NCBI GenBank assembly: GCA_964632995.1
Contig: CAZWDL010000065.1
Location: 1-41,245 of the forward strand
DNA from: CAZWDL01 sp964632995
GTDB taxonomy: Bacteria > Bacteroidota > Bacteroidia > Chitinophagales > Saprospiraceae
DNA length: 41,245 bases
Direction: 5' to 3'
In this document: positions 17,046 through 24,999 of the stretch, one piece after another
How the letters are laid out: every line of letters begins with the position of its first letter
Position numbering within the stretch: the first letter of the stretch is position 1
Position numbers and translations under genes: made by a program
Notes under the pieces: model-generated
The model's database searches: none
Told to the model about the DNA's origin: nothing
What the model saw: only the letters and a program-made list of their open reading frames with translations

Positions 17046-18047
17046 TCATTCATTCCCCGTCGCCACTGAAAATTTCCGCTGCCTCGTTTCCTCCACCGTC
17101 GGAAAGTCATCGGGAATGTCGGTTTGCGTCATTTTGCCGGTGGCCGCCCACTCCGTACCCCGGGTGAAGGTCACAATGAAGCCCACACATTCCATAGAGT
17201 AATCGGCGTGCCCCATCGGAGTGTGGAACACGCGCCCCTGCCCGTAATCGACGGTAAAGATCATGGGCTCGTGGCGGCCGGCGCCTTTATAGGCCTCGCC
17301 GGAATAGGCGGTCGCCTGGATACTCATGTTTTCGGCGGGGCCGCGCAGGCGGTCGTAGAGTTCGTCCCGGGCATGGCGCCATTGTTTGGGCATGCCCCGC
17401 GTAATGGGATGGTCCTCATTGCGAATCGTGATCAGGTATTCGTGCTGGGGGCCGTGCGAGCCGCCGGGACCGGCGCTGGTATCGCGGACCAGTTCGCCCG
17501 CCTCATTATAGTACACATAGGGGCCGTCTTTCTCTGTTCGGTCGCCCCAGCCGCCGAGACCGATCATTTTGTTAAATTCCAGCCACTCCGGGAAGGAGTT
17601 GTCGGCAGCGTGAATGATGACCAGTCCGCCGCCGTTGCCGACGAACTGCTCCAGGGCGCGCTGCGTAGCTTCCGGCCAGGGCGCCGCCCGCCAGCCGAAA
17701 TTGGAAATGACGACGTCGTATCGGGAAAAGTCGGGCCGGAAATCCGGATCGGTTTTCGGTTCTTCCAGGGCCGTGGTCGGCTGTCCCTCCTCCAGGGGAA
17801 ACTCCGACAGGTACTCTTCTCCCTTCCAGGTGAAGGCCGTGCGAGCCACTTCGACAGTAAACAGCCCGGTCTCTTCCAGGTACTGCTTCATCATCACGGT
17901 GGTTTTGGGCCACATCACGTGGTTGTTCTGGCCGTCGATGATCAGGGCTTTTAACTTTTCCGACCCGGATTGAGCAGCCAGGTAGTGACCGCCGGCCAGG
18001 ATCAGCACAAGAAGGAAAAGGCTGAATAAATAAGTGCGCTTCTTCAT
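17046..18047 (-). CDS. Secreted ThuA-like (trehalose-utilization-type) domain protein
   Basis: The 333-residue protein has an N-terminal signal peptide (MKKRTYLFSLFLLVLILAGG, cleaved near AAQ). The rest follows the ThuA/class I glutaminase-like fold: KALIIDGQNNHVMWPKT near 34-50, YDVVISNFGW near 110, GGGLVIIHAADNSFPEW near 139-155, and a C-terminal GRVFHTPMGHADYSM near 270-285. ThuA-type proteins occur in carbohydrate-use loci of Bacteroidota, but their reaction is mostly unknown. It is alone on the minus strand between repeat-rich gaps. Confidence 0.82.
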   Translation of the reverse strand: MKKRTYLFSLFLLVLILAGGHYLAAQSGSEKLKALIIDGQNNHVMWPKTTVMMKQYLEETGLFTVEVARTAFTWKGEEYLSEFPLEEGQPTTALEEPKTDPDFRPDFSRYDVVISNFGWRAAPWPEATQRALEQFVGNGGGLVIIHAADNSFPEWLEFNKMIGLGGWGDRTEKDGPYVYYNEAGELVRDTSAGPGGSHGPQHEYLITIRNEDHPITRGMPKQWRHARDELYDRLRGPAENMSIQATAYSGEAYKGAGRHEPMIFTVDYGQGRVFHTPMGHADYSMECVGFIVTFTRGTEWAATGKMTQTDIPDDFPTVEETRQRKFSVATGNE

Positions 18048-18395
18048 AACTATATCATTTTCATTCCAACAGGCAAAGATGTGCTTAAGCCGGGTTAAAA
18101 TACGTAAAATGCAGCCGCCTGCCCATTTCGTCTTGCCGTTTATTTTGTCTTTATGATGGTTGATGCCCCCGGCATTATTTTTCCTAGTGGATGCCGCCAG
18201 AAGTTCGTAGCCAAATTCTGGAAGCGGTCACAGACCGCAGGATATTTGGTCGAGGTCACAGACACTCGACCAACAAGTGCGCTCTTCACGACTTCCATGA
18301 CCTGTAAAAGGATTGAATAAGCCTTACCTTCCCCGACTTTTTCCTCTTTCTTCTCGCCCAAGCTTGGCGTGGTCGGGTAAAATTTCTTATTTCTT
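18048..18395. other. Intergenic region with paired hairpins
   Basis: About 350 bases between two minus-strand genes. Positions 18224-18273 hold two adjacent hairpins (separate entry). The rest is AT-rich with no coding frame that resembles a family. Positions near 18048-18075 are the likely promoter of the ThuA-like gene. Confidence 0.4.
18224..18273. repeat. Two adjacent hairpins sharing GGTCACAGAC
   Basis: GCGGTC-ACA-GACCGC (18224-18238) is followed by TTGGTCGAG...CTCGACCAA with 9-bp arms (18246-18273). Both loops contain GTCACAGAC, so the second looks like a diverged copy of the first. The unit is possibly a dispersed palindromic repeat or a terminator for the EamA gene, which ends at 18396. 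Confidence 0.5.
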
Positions 18396-19304
18396 CTACT
18401 GCCTGCTCAAATACACGCCCGACAAAATCAGCCCCATGCCTATAAAAATGGCCAAGGTCAGCGCTTCCCCATCCGCGAAGCCCCAGGCGAGGGCAACGAG
18501 CGGCACCACGTAGCTGACGGTAGATCCGAACACGGCGCTTGTCCACTGGATCAGCTGGAAGAAGATGACCGAGGCCGTCACGGTAGCCACCAGGGCCAGG
18601 ATAGCCACATAGCCGAGGCCCAGCCAGCCATCGGGATGCGTGGTAAGCACTTCCACAAAGTCGGTAGCGGTAAAAAGGTAAATAGCGGCCGGGGCCCCCA
18701 CCATTACGAAGGCCGCCGCACTGATGGTCAGCGAGGGAGTGTCCCGTAAATTGGAAGCCACCGTATTACCGCTGATGGCATAACAAAAAGCGCCGGCGAC
18801 GGCGAGCAGGGCGTAACCGGCGCTTCCATCGATCTGCCCGCCCGTACGCAGGACGAGCAGGACGGCGCCCCCCAGCCCGATCAGCACCCCGATTACTTTT
18901 TTCCATTCCAGCTCCGTCCGGAACAGGAGGATACCCAGCAAAAGGGTGAACAGCGGGGTCAGCGAGTTCAGGATGCCGGCCAGGGAACTGCTGATGCCTT
19001 CCTGGGCCATAGGGAACAGCAGAGAAGGCAAACCCGTACCCGTCAGTCCCACCACCAGCAGAAAGGGCCATTTCGACCAGTCGATGCGGCGGAAAAAGTG
19101 CAGCAGAAAAGGCAGAAAGGCCGCCGCGGAAATGCTGAGCCGCAAAGCCCCGAGCTGTAAAGGATCGAATACGGTGAGTCCTTTTTTGATCAGAATATAG
19201 GAACTGCCCCAGATCAGGCTGAGCAGCGCGAGGGTCAGATAGCTTCGCAGCCGTATATCGGATTTGGGAGTGGAGGAAACGGTTTCCCTGGTGTTTTTGG
19301 TCAT
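18396..19304 (-). CDS. EamA/DMT-family membrane transporter
   Basis: This 302-residue permease has about ten hydrophobic segments in two homologous EamA halves (about 20-150 and 165-300). LIWGSSYILIKKGL near residues 34-47 is the usual first-helix signature of the drug/metabolite transporter family. The second half ends VSYVVPLVALAWGFADGE, followed by a last helix. The substrate cannot be inferred. A decayed C-terminal copy of a related gene lies just upstream at 19359-19436. Confidence 0.85.
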   Translation of the reverse strand: MTKNTRETVSSTPKSDIRLRSYLTLALLSLIWGSSYILIKKGLTVFDPLQLGALRLSISAAAFLPFLLHFFRRIDWSKWPFLLVVGLTGTGLPSLLFPMAQEGISSSLAGILNSLTPLFTLLLGILLFRTELEWKKVIGVLIGLGGAVLLVLRTGGQIDGSAGYALLAVAGAFCYAISGNTVASNLRDTPSLTISAAAFVMVGAPAAIYLFTATDFVEVLTTHPDGWLGLGYVAILALVATVTASVIFFQLIQWTSAVFGSTVSYVVPLVALAWGFADGEALTLAIFIGMGLILSGVYLSRQ

Positions 19305-19358
19305 ATAGGTGCAACGTTGATCTATGCCAACAGGGAACAGCTGCGCGCTTCCCTTGGT

Positions 19359-19436
19359 TCAACGCCTGCTCATATACACTCCTGCCAGGATAAGCGCCAT
19401 ACCGTTGACGATCATCCAGGTGACCATTTCTCCATC
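19359..19436 (-). pseudogene. C-terminal remnant of a second EamA transporter
   Basis: The minus strand between two stops reads DGEMVTWMIVN then GMALILAGVYMSRR. The intact EamA gene ends DGEALTLAIFI then GMGLILSGVYLSRQ, the same length and spacing and about 60 percent identical. No upstream coding frame continues it. It is the tail of a deleted or decayed tandem paralogue. Confidence 0.65.
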
Positions 19437-19543
19437 TTATCAGGTTGCGGTTTCCAGCGGATGGGTTTTTTATCGGATGAAAAGAGATATAAATTAAACA
19501 TTCTTCTCCTTATCTTTGCCTTTCTGATCTTAAAATAAAGGGA

Positions 19544-20065
19544 ATGCCCTCAGAAGAAGAACCACTTTCAGCTGCCTTACTCCTCCCCCTCTTACAACAG
19601 CGCGCTCGCGAGGAGCGCAAGGCCAATAAGAAGTATTTTCGCAAACTCGCCCGGCGTCCGCCCCGCGATCTCGACCCCATTGTCACCGGCATTCACGAGG
19701 CCGTTTTTGAGGAGATCGACTGTCTGGAGTGCGCCAACTGCTGCAAGACCACCAGCCCCATCTTCCGCGATGTGGATATCGATCGCATTGCCGCGCACCT
19801 GGGTATACGCCCCGGTGATTTCGTGGAGCGGTACCTGCATCTGGACGAGGAGGGCGACTATGTGCTCAACAGCGCGCCCTGCCCTTTCCTGGGCCCGGAT
19901 AACTATTGCTCCGTTTATGAAGTACGCCCCCGCGCCTGTCGCGAATATCCGCATACTGACCGCAAGAACTTTCACCAGATTCTGGATTTGACACTGAAGA
20001 ATACGGCGATTTGCCCGGCGGCCTTTGCCATCGTCCGGCAATTGCGGGAAGAACTACCGGCATAA
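19544..20065 (+). CDS. YkgJ-family cysteine cluster protein
   Basis: This 173-residue cytoplasmic protein has the UPF0153/YkgJ motif: CLECANCC (Cys60, 63, 66, 67), then APCPFLGPDNYCSVYEVRPRAC near 107-128 and CPA near 155. These cysteines probably bind Zn or an Fe-S cluster. The exact role is unknown. The first 35 residues are a basic helix. It ends right at repeat R1 copy c and is convergent with the USP operon. Confidence 0.85.
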   Translation: MPSEEEPLSAALLLPLLQQRAREERKANKKYFRKLARRPPRDLDPIVTGIHEAVFEEIDCLECANCCKTTSPIFRDVDIDRIAAHLGIRPGDFVERYLHLDEEGDYVLNSAPCPFLGPDNYCSVYEVRPRACREYPHTDRKNFHQILDLTLKNTAICPAAFAIVRQLREELPA

Positions 20066-20067
20066 AA

Positions 20068-20248
20068 AGTTTAGGAGTTTAGACGCCGCCCCGCTGGGGG
20101 CGGCTGGTTTAGCAGTTTAGCAGGCCTAAAACCGGAAATTTCGTTGTCAGATCTGCTAAACCAGCGAAGTCCGACCGGCCGGTCCGTAGGAGGGGCTTGC
20201 TCTGTTGAATAATCGCTTCGCGAATTCCACAGGGCGAAGTACTAAACT
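20068..20248. repeat. R1 palindromic element, copy c
   Basis: It begins AGTTTAGGAGTTTAG three bases after a stop codon, then a CCGCCCC..GGGGGCGG hairpin, then CTGGTTTAGCAGTTTAGCAG. CTGCTAAACCAG at 20153-20164 is an exact complement of the first 12 bases of that arm. A CGGACCGGCC-type palindrome follows, and a final ACTAAACT lies near 20241. It fills the gap between the convergent YkgJ-like gene and the USP gene, so it may end both transcripts. Confidence 0.65.
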
Positions 20249-20253
20249 ATCCA

Positions 20254-21063
20254 TCAGGCGTCATCGTGCAGCACCAGCAGGGGCACGGGGGAATCGAACA
20301 CTTCGCGCGTGGTAGAGCTGACGTGGAAGAGCTGGTCGACGAAGTTGCGTTGCCGGCGGATCATACAGAGCATATCTGCTTTGGTTTCGGCGACGAAGTC
20401 GTTGATGCTTTTGTTGAGGTTATCGGTATCCAGTTCGTAATGGTAAGAATGTTCCACTGTATCCAGGAAGAGGTCGATACTGGGATCGATGCCTGCATCC
20501 GACTGGCCGGTATCTTTGTGAAATACCCGGATATCCGATTTAAAACGACGGGCAATATCGAGGAGGGGCATGACGACGCCGGCGTGGGAGACCGGCTGCT
20601 CATCGATAGCCAGGACGATGTTTTTCGGCGGCTTAAAGCCGTGGCTGGCCGGGATAGCCAGTACCGGGCAACAGGTTCGTTTCATGACGCCATTGGTCGT
20701 ACTGCCGGTAAATATTTCCTGTAAGCCGCTAGCGCCCTTAGTACCCATAACGATGAGGTCGTAGTGTCCCTTTTCTCCCACCTCGCGCACCATTTTGACC
20801 ACCTCCCCTCTTAGAATTTTGGAATCGACCCGCACACCGTTAAGCAATTTCCCTTCTGCGTGAGACAGGTGCTCCAGCATCTGCTCAGCAGCGTTTTCTT
20901 TCATAAAGGATTCTACGGAAACAAACATGCCACTCGTGCTGTACACGCGGTAAACGTGCATTAGCGTCAGATCACTCTTAAAAGCTTCGGCAAGCCCAAG
21001 CGCGTAGACCAGCGCCTCTTCGGCGCGCTCGGAAAAATCGGTGGGAAAGAGAATTTTCTTCAT
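20254..21063 (-). CDS. Universal stress protein, two UspA domains
   Basis: The 269-residue tandem UspA protein has a first domain (about 1-142) beginning MKKILFPTDFSERAEEAL. It keeps the ATP motif G-x2-G-x9-G-S (MGTKGASGLQEIFTGS). The second domain (about 148-269) is degenerate at that site and ends FHVSSTTREVF...PLLVLH, closely resembling the C-terminus of the upstream USP. It is the second gene of a minus-strand operon, 116 bases after the Trx-USP fusion gene; a small GCAACG-GAG-CGTTGC hairpin lies between them at 21114-21128. Confidence 0.87.
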   Translation of the reverse strand: MKKILFPTDFSERAEEALVYALGLAEAFKSDLTLMHVYRVYSTSGMFVSVESFMKENAAEQMLEHLSHAEGKLLNGVRVDSKILRGEVVKMVREVGEKGHYDLIVMGTKGASGLQEIFTGSTTNGVMKRTCCPVLAIPASHGFKPPKNIVLAIDEQPVSHAGVVMPLLDIARRFKSDIRVFHKDTGQSDAGIDPSIDLFLDTVEHSYHYELDTDNLNKSINDFVAETKADMLCMIRRQRNFVDQLFHVSSTTREVFDSPVPLLVLHDDA

Positions 21064-21179
21064 GACTTCAGTTTTCCCTGATTGGAATAATTCATCTTAT
21101 CGTTTATATAACAGCAACGGAGCGTTGCATGTGCGGCAATCCCATCTGAAATGCGAAGCGAAATGAAAGCAGCAATCTT

Positions 21180-22283
21180 TCAATAATGGAGAACCATCAA
21201 GGGAATCCTGGTATTATAAATCATCTTTTTGGTGGCGCTTTTATGGAAGAGTTCTTCCAGAAAGCTGCGATGGGTAGTAGCCATAACGAGAAGATCGGCG
21301 GTGCTTTCTTCGGCGAAACGGCTGAGGCCTTCCACCACATCCTGACTTTCGATGGTGCTCAGCTGCAGCGTCAATCCGTTTTTGTGGAATACCCGTCCGC
21401 TGGTATCTGGCAATACCTGGTAGGGATATAAGGTGTTCTCCTTGATGTGGGCGAAGCATACATTTGCTCCGAAGGGGCGGGCAAAATCCAGCAACTGAGG
21501 CCAAATGACCTCTTCGGAGGGATGGTGACTGCTGGCGTAAAGAATTCGCCCGAAGCCTTTAAAGCGCACGCCGTTGGGTACCAGAAGTACCGGTGATTCC
21601 GCGCAGCGCGCTACCTGAAGGGAGTTACTGCCCATCCAGCGACCGAACAAACCGCCTTCGCCGGTGGTTCCCATCACCACGAGGACGCCCTCTTTTTTAG
21701 AGCGCTTACAGATTTCCCTGACGACCTCGCCACCCACGATTTCCGTACTGATTTTCAATGATTTGGTAGCGAGTTCCTGGCCCCGTTCACGCAGGGCATT
21801 CATCAGGCGCTGTTTGTAGGCCAGTTCGCCGCCCTGGGCATCCAGCCGGCTGGTGGTCCCAAAATCAGGATTTTCCTGGTCGACGTGCAGGATATTTAAA
21901 TTGGCTCCCAGATGACTGGCGAGTTCCAAGCCGAAAAAGAAGGCGTTTTCCGCTGTTGCCGAAAAATCGATCGGAATGATTAAATTGTCAATGGCGGGTT
22001 CATTTCGTACCGATTGCAACAGCACGCGAAGAACGATCTTGATATCTTCTACTTCCGGGACGATGCGTTGAAAAATCACCTTACCGTTCAATGCCAAGGC
22101 AGGAATCCCGGAGATGTCGTAGCGCATCAGGCTATGGATGTCCCGGACTTCCTCAATAGGAATATCCAGGTCCAACTGCCGCAGCGCCTCCTCCAGGTTG
22201 GCCTTCAGAGCCCGGTTTTTAGCCGAACCGATGCCCAACAGTTCCAACCTTGTATTCTTATTTTCAATCACATCCATTGCCAT
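21180..22283 (-). CDS. Thioredoxin-like domain fused to tandem universal stress domains
   Basis: The 367-residue protein's residues 12-88 follow the Thioredoxin_3 (MTH895-like) pattern, with GIGSAKNRALKANLEEAL, a VRDIHSLMRYDISGIPALALNGK core (cis-Pro strand) and a final helix. The CxxC of that family is SAKN here, so the thiols are lost. Two UspA domains follow (about 97-235 and 240-367). The first has the ATP motif MGTTGEGGLFGRWMGS; the second lacks it. The architecture is unusual. It leads the USP operon and is divergent from the FixL-like kinase, with twin FNR-like boxes upstream. Confidence 0.8.
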   Translation of the reverse strand: MAMDVIENKNTRLELLGIGSAKNRALKANLEEALRQLDLDIPIEEVRDIHSLMRYDISGIPALALNGKVIFQRIVPEVEDIKIVLRVLLQSVRNEPAIDNLIIPIDFSATAENAFFFGLELASHLGANLNILHVDQENPDFGTTSRLDAQGGELAYKQRLMNALRERGQELATKSLKISTEIVGGEVVREICKRSKKEGVLVVMGTTGEGGLFGRWMGSNSLQVARCAESPVLLVPNGVRFKGFGRILYASSHHPSEEVIWPQLLDFARPFGANVCFAHIKENTLYPYQVLPDTSGRVFHKNGLTLQLSTIESQDVVEGLSRFAEESTADLLVMATTHRSFLEELFHKSATKKMIYNTRIPLMVLHY

Positions 22284-22411
22284 TACAATCCCACTCTTTT
22301 TGTATTATTTGAGAGCTTGTCTATTAGGTTAAACAATACTCTGGCGGAAAAAATATATTGATGTCAGGAATTACATGTTGTGCAAGATCATACAAACAAG
22401 ATAGGATAGAG

Positions 22412-22425
22412 ATGACTTTTGTCAT
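22412..22425. promoter_or_regulatory. FNR-like operator upstream of USP operon
   Basis: ATGAC-TTTT-GTCAT is a perfect palindrome in both 5-base arms. Its centre is 28.5 bases upstream of a weak -7 candidate (TGATCTTG on the minus strand, 22383-22390), and it is about 135 bases before the USP start. Confidence 0.6.
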
Positions 22426-22434
22426 ACCAGGGAA

Positions 22435-22448
22435 ATGATTTTTGGCAT
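22435..22448. promoter_or_regulatory. Second, one-mismatch FNR-like box
   Basis: ATGAT-TTTT-GGCAT fits TGA(C/T)-N4-(A/G)TCA with one mismatch. Its centre is 23 bases from the box at 22412-22425, close to the 22-base pairing at hemN and at 26200-26235. Confidence 0.4.
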
Positions 22449-22735
22449 TTCTTGTAATTTGCATAAACTCACCCTTTGTAAACAAGTTGTTATAACGGCT
22501 TTTTTTTACACCTTTGCCCTGCCCTTGAAGACACTGAATAAAGCGTATTCCTCTACACTTTTGCCAGCTGTTTTCCGCGAGAATATTTTCTCGTCTGTCC
22601 TGCTTATTACTATTCAAAAGGCCTTGGTAAATCAAAGCTGCCAAGTTCGTTGTTTTCCCCTTTTTTTGGATTATCTTAGCGACAATTCACAGCGCGGGCA
22701 GAATTTCATTCTGGAAAGGGTGGATTTCCTTCAAC

Positions 22736-22749
22736 ATGACTTTTATCGC
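22736..22749. promoter_or_regulatory. Candidate operator upstream of the FixL-like kinase
   Basis: ATGAC-TTTT-ATCGC fits the box pattern with one mismatch. TACCTTTA (22769-22776), close to TAnnTTTG, begins 26.5 bases past its centre. This would allow autoregulation of the two-component genes. Confidence 0.35.
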
Positions 22750-22878
22750 GGTCTTAACATTTTTTTGGTACCTTTAAAAGTCTTCACGAAAAACACTCCG
22801 CAGGGAAGAATATACATGCTGAAAAACCTGCGCCGCACATGAAAAACAGTAATGATTCTATAGGAAAAGAAAGGAATT

Positions 22879-24942
22879 TTGGATTCGACGCGCAAGGCCA
22901 ATTATAACACGGAAGCCGCTCTTCGGTTAGAAGCAATTATTCAAACAGCGACGGACGGCATTATCGTTATTGATGAACGAGGCATCATTGAAGAGGTCAA
23001 TCGTGCTGCTGCTGATTTATTCGGGTACAAACAATCGGAACTGCCCGGTCACAACATCAATATTTTGATGCCGCAACCTCACCGGGAGCAACACGACACC
23101 TATATTCAGAATTACCTGCAAACGGGCATCCGGAAAATCATCGGCATCGGAAGAGAGGTGAAGGGGATGCGCAAAGACGGCACCCGCTTTCCTTTCCGAT
23201 TGAGCATCAGCGAAGTAAAACTGCCGGATCGCCACATTTTCACCGGCATTGTCCACGATCTCAGCGAGCAGAAAGAAGCGGAGAATGCCCTGCGGGAGGA
23301 GAAGGAAAAAGCTCAGATGTACTTCGACCTGGCCAATACGCTCAACGTAGTGCTCGACACGGAGGGCCGGGTGGTTGAACTGAATAATAAAGGATGCTCC
23401 TTCGTCGGTCACCGGGAAGAGGACATTGCCGGAGAGGACTGGTTCGAGTTGATTTTGGAAGGAGAAGAACAGAAAACGGTACGAGATGCTTTCTGCAGTA
23501 TGATGAATGGCGAAAGTGAACTCATTCCTTACTATGAAAATACCGTGCGCGACAAAAACGGCCGCTTACATTACTACGCCTGGTACAACAACCTCATTCG
23601 GGATCGCGGCGACCGGATCATCGGTTTGATCTCCTCCGGAACCAATATTACCGAACGTCGCCTCGCCGAGCGAGCCCTGCAAAAGGAAAAGGAAAAAGCT
23701 CAGCAATACCTGGATGTAGCCAATACCATCTTCGTGGTCCTCGACCGGAACCGCAGGGTTACCTTGCTCAACCGCAAAGGGATGGAAATGCTGGGCTACA
23801 ACGAAGAGGAAGTACTGGGTAAAAACTGGTTTGACCTCGCGCTTGCCCCCGAGCAACGCCAGGAAGCCTTGCGAATCTTTAAGGACCTGATGGCCGGCCG
23901 GGAATCCATCGCCGCTTATCACGAAAACCACCTGCTTACTAAAGACGGCGAGCGCCTCCTCATCGCCTGGCGTAACGCGCTGATCCGGGACGAATCCGGA
24001 CAGCCCCTGTCGACTATTAGCTCAGGCGTGGACATTACCGAACAGCGGGCCGCCGAAGAACGGATCAAACGGCTCAACGCCGAACTGGAAGAACGCGTGG
24101 AGGAACGCACCGAAGAACTGGCCGAAGCAGTCAATCAGCTGCTGAACATCAACAAACAACTGGAGTTCGAAATCCAGGAACGCAAGGCAGCCGAAACGGC
24201 GCTGCGCAAAAGCGAAGCCGAACTGCGCAAGGCTTATGAACGGGAGAAAGAACTCAGCGAGCTCAAGTCGCGCTTCGTCTCAATGGCTTCCCACGAATTC
24301 CGGACTCCCCTGAGTACAATTCTCTCATCGGCCGACATTATCGAAGCCTATACCAAAACCGACCAGCAACAACGCCGTGAGAAACACACCAACCGCATCA
24401 AATCGGCCGTGGCGAACCTCACCGGTATTCTCAACGACTTCCTCTCGCTGAGCCGCCTCGAGGAAGGCAAAATCGAACACCAACCCACCGAATTCGAGCT
24501 CAGTCATTTTTGTAAGGACATCATCGACGAGCTGCAGGGGCTGCTCAAACCGGGGCAGGAAATCCGCCTGCAGGGCATAGAAGAAGAACAATACGTTTAC
24601 CTCGATAAAAAATTCTTTAAAAACATCCTGTTCAACCTGCTGTCCAATGCCATTAAATATTCCGACCCGGAGGATCCTATCGATCTCGTTTTTGATCTTG
24701 ATGGTGAAAAACTCAGGTTAATGGTAAGGGATTACGGCATCGGCATCCCGGAAGAAGAACAGGAACACTTGTTTACGCGTTTTTTTAGAGCTCATAATGT
24801 AGAAAATATTCAGGGCACCGGTCTCGGTCTGAATATCGTCAAGAAATATATCGAATTGATGAACGGCAGCATTTCCTTCGAAAGCAAAGTCGGCAAAGGA
24901 ACCACCTTTCAAGCTGTGGTGCCGCTGGACCACAATAAATAA
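22879..24942 (+). CDS. FixL-like PAS histidine kinase, probable heme oxygen sensor
   Basis: The 687-residue kinase starts at TTG, fixed by an in-frame stop six codons upstream and AAAGGA just before it. Three PAS domains lie at about 15-135, 145-260 and 275-390, then a coiled coil (395-460), HisKA (SHEFRTPLS, His472) and HATPase (NLLSNAIKY, DYGIGIP, GTGLGLNIV). The first PAS is strikingly FixL-like (NILMPQPHREQHDTYI, then IIGIGREV). Aligned with Bradyrhizobium FixL, His72 matches heme ligand His200, Ile87 matches Ile215 and Arg92 matches Arg220; Arg206 and His214 are Asn and Lys. No membrane helices, so cytoplasmic. The cognate regulator follows 57 bases on. Confidence 0.88.
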   Translation: MDSTRKANYNTEAALRLEAIIQTATDGIIVIDERGIIEEVNRAAADLFGYKQSELPGHNINILMPQPHREQHDTYIQNYLQTGIRKIIGIGREVKGMRKDGTRFPFRLSISEVKLPDRHIFTGIVHDLSEQKEAENALREEKEKAQMYFDLANTLNVVLDTEGRVVELNNKGCSFVGHREEDIAGEDWFELILEGEEQKTVRDAFCSMMNGESELIPYYENTVRDKNGRLHYYAWYNNLIRDRGDRIIGLISSGTNITERRLAERALQKEKEKAQQYLDVANTIFVVLDRNRRVTLLNRKGMEMLGYNEEEVLGKNWFDLALAPEQRQEALRIFKDLMAGRESIAAYHENHLLTKDGERLLIAWRNALIRDESGQPLSTISSGVDITEQRAAEERIKRLNAELEERVEERTEELAEAVNQLLNINKQLEFEIQERKAAETALRKSEAELRKAYEREKELSELKSRFVSMASHEFRTPLSTILSSADIIEAYTKTDQQQRREKHTNRIKSAVANLTGILNDFLSLSRLEEGKIEHQPTEFELSHFCKDIIDELQGLLKPGQEIRLQGIEEEQYVYLDKKFFKNILFNLLSNAIKYSDPEDPIDLVFDLDGEKLRLMVRDYGIGIPEEEQEHLFTRFFRAHNVENIQGTGLGLNIVKKYIELMNGSISFESKVGKGTTFQAVVPLDHNK

Positions 24943-24999
24943 TTCCCCGATCGGCTTAGGAAATACCATCCGCGCCACTAACGTTAAACCATACCACTC

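Larger units (their letters stand above)
22284..22878. other. Divergent regulatory region between USP operon and FixL-like kinase
   Basis: This 595-base AT-rich region carries an operator pair at 22412-22448 on the USP side and a weaker box at 22736-22749 on the kinase side. A plus-strand open frame of about 135 codons spans 22435-22842, but it is AT-rich, low-complexity and resembles no family, so I treat it as noncoding. Confidence 0.5.

Noticed and set aside
21080..21105. Possible FNR-like box upstream of the second USP gene (TGATTGGAATAATTCA)
   Set aside because: Only the outer TGA/TCA bases pair and the spacing is wrong; the gene is better explained as second in the operon.
22435..22842. 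135-codon plus-strand frame between the USP operon and the kinase
   Set aside because: Phe/Leu-rich, AT-driven composition, no domain, and it covers operator-like boxes in a divergent promoter region.
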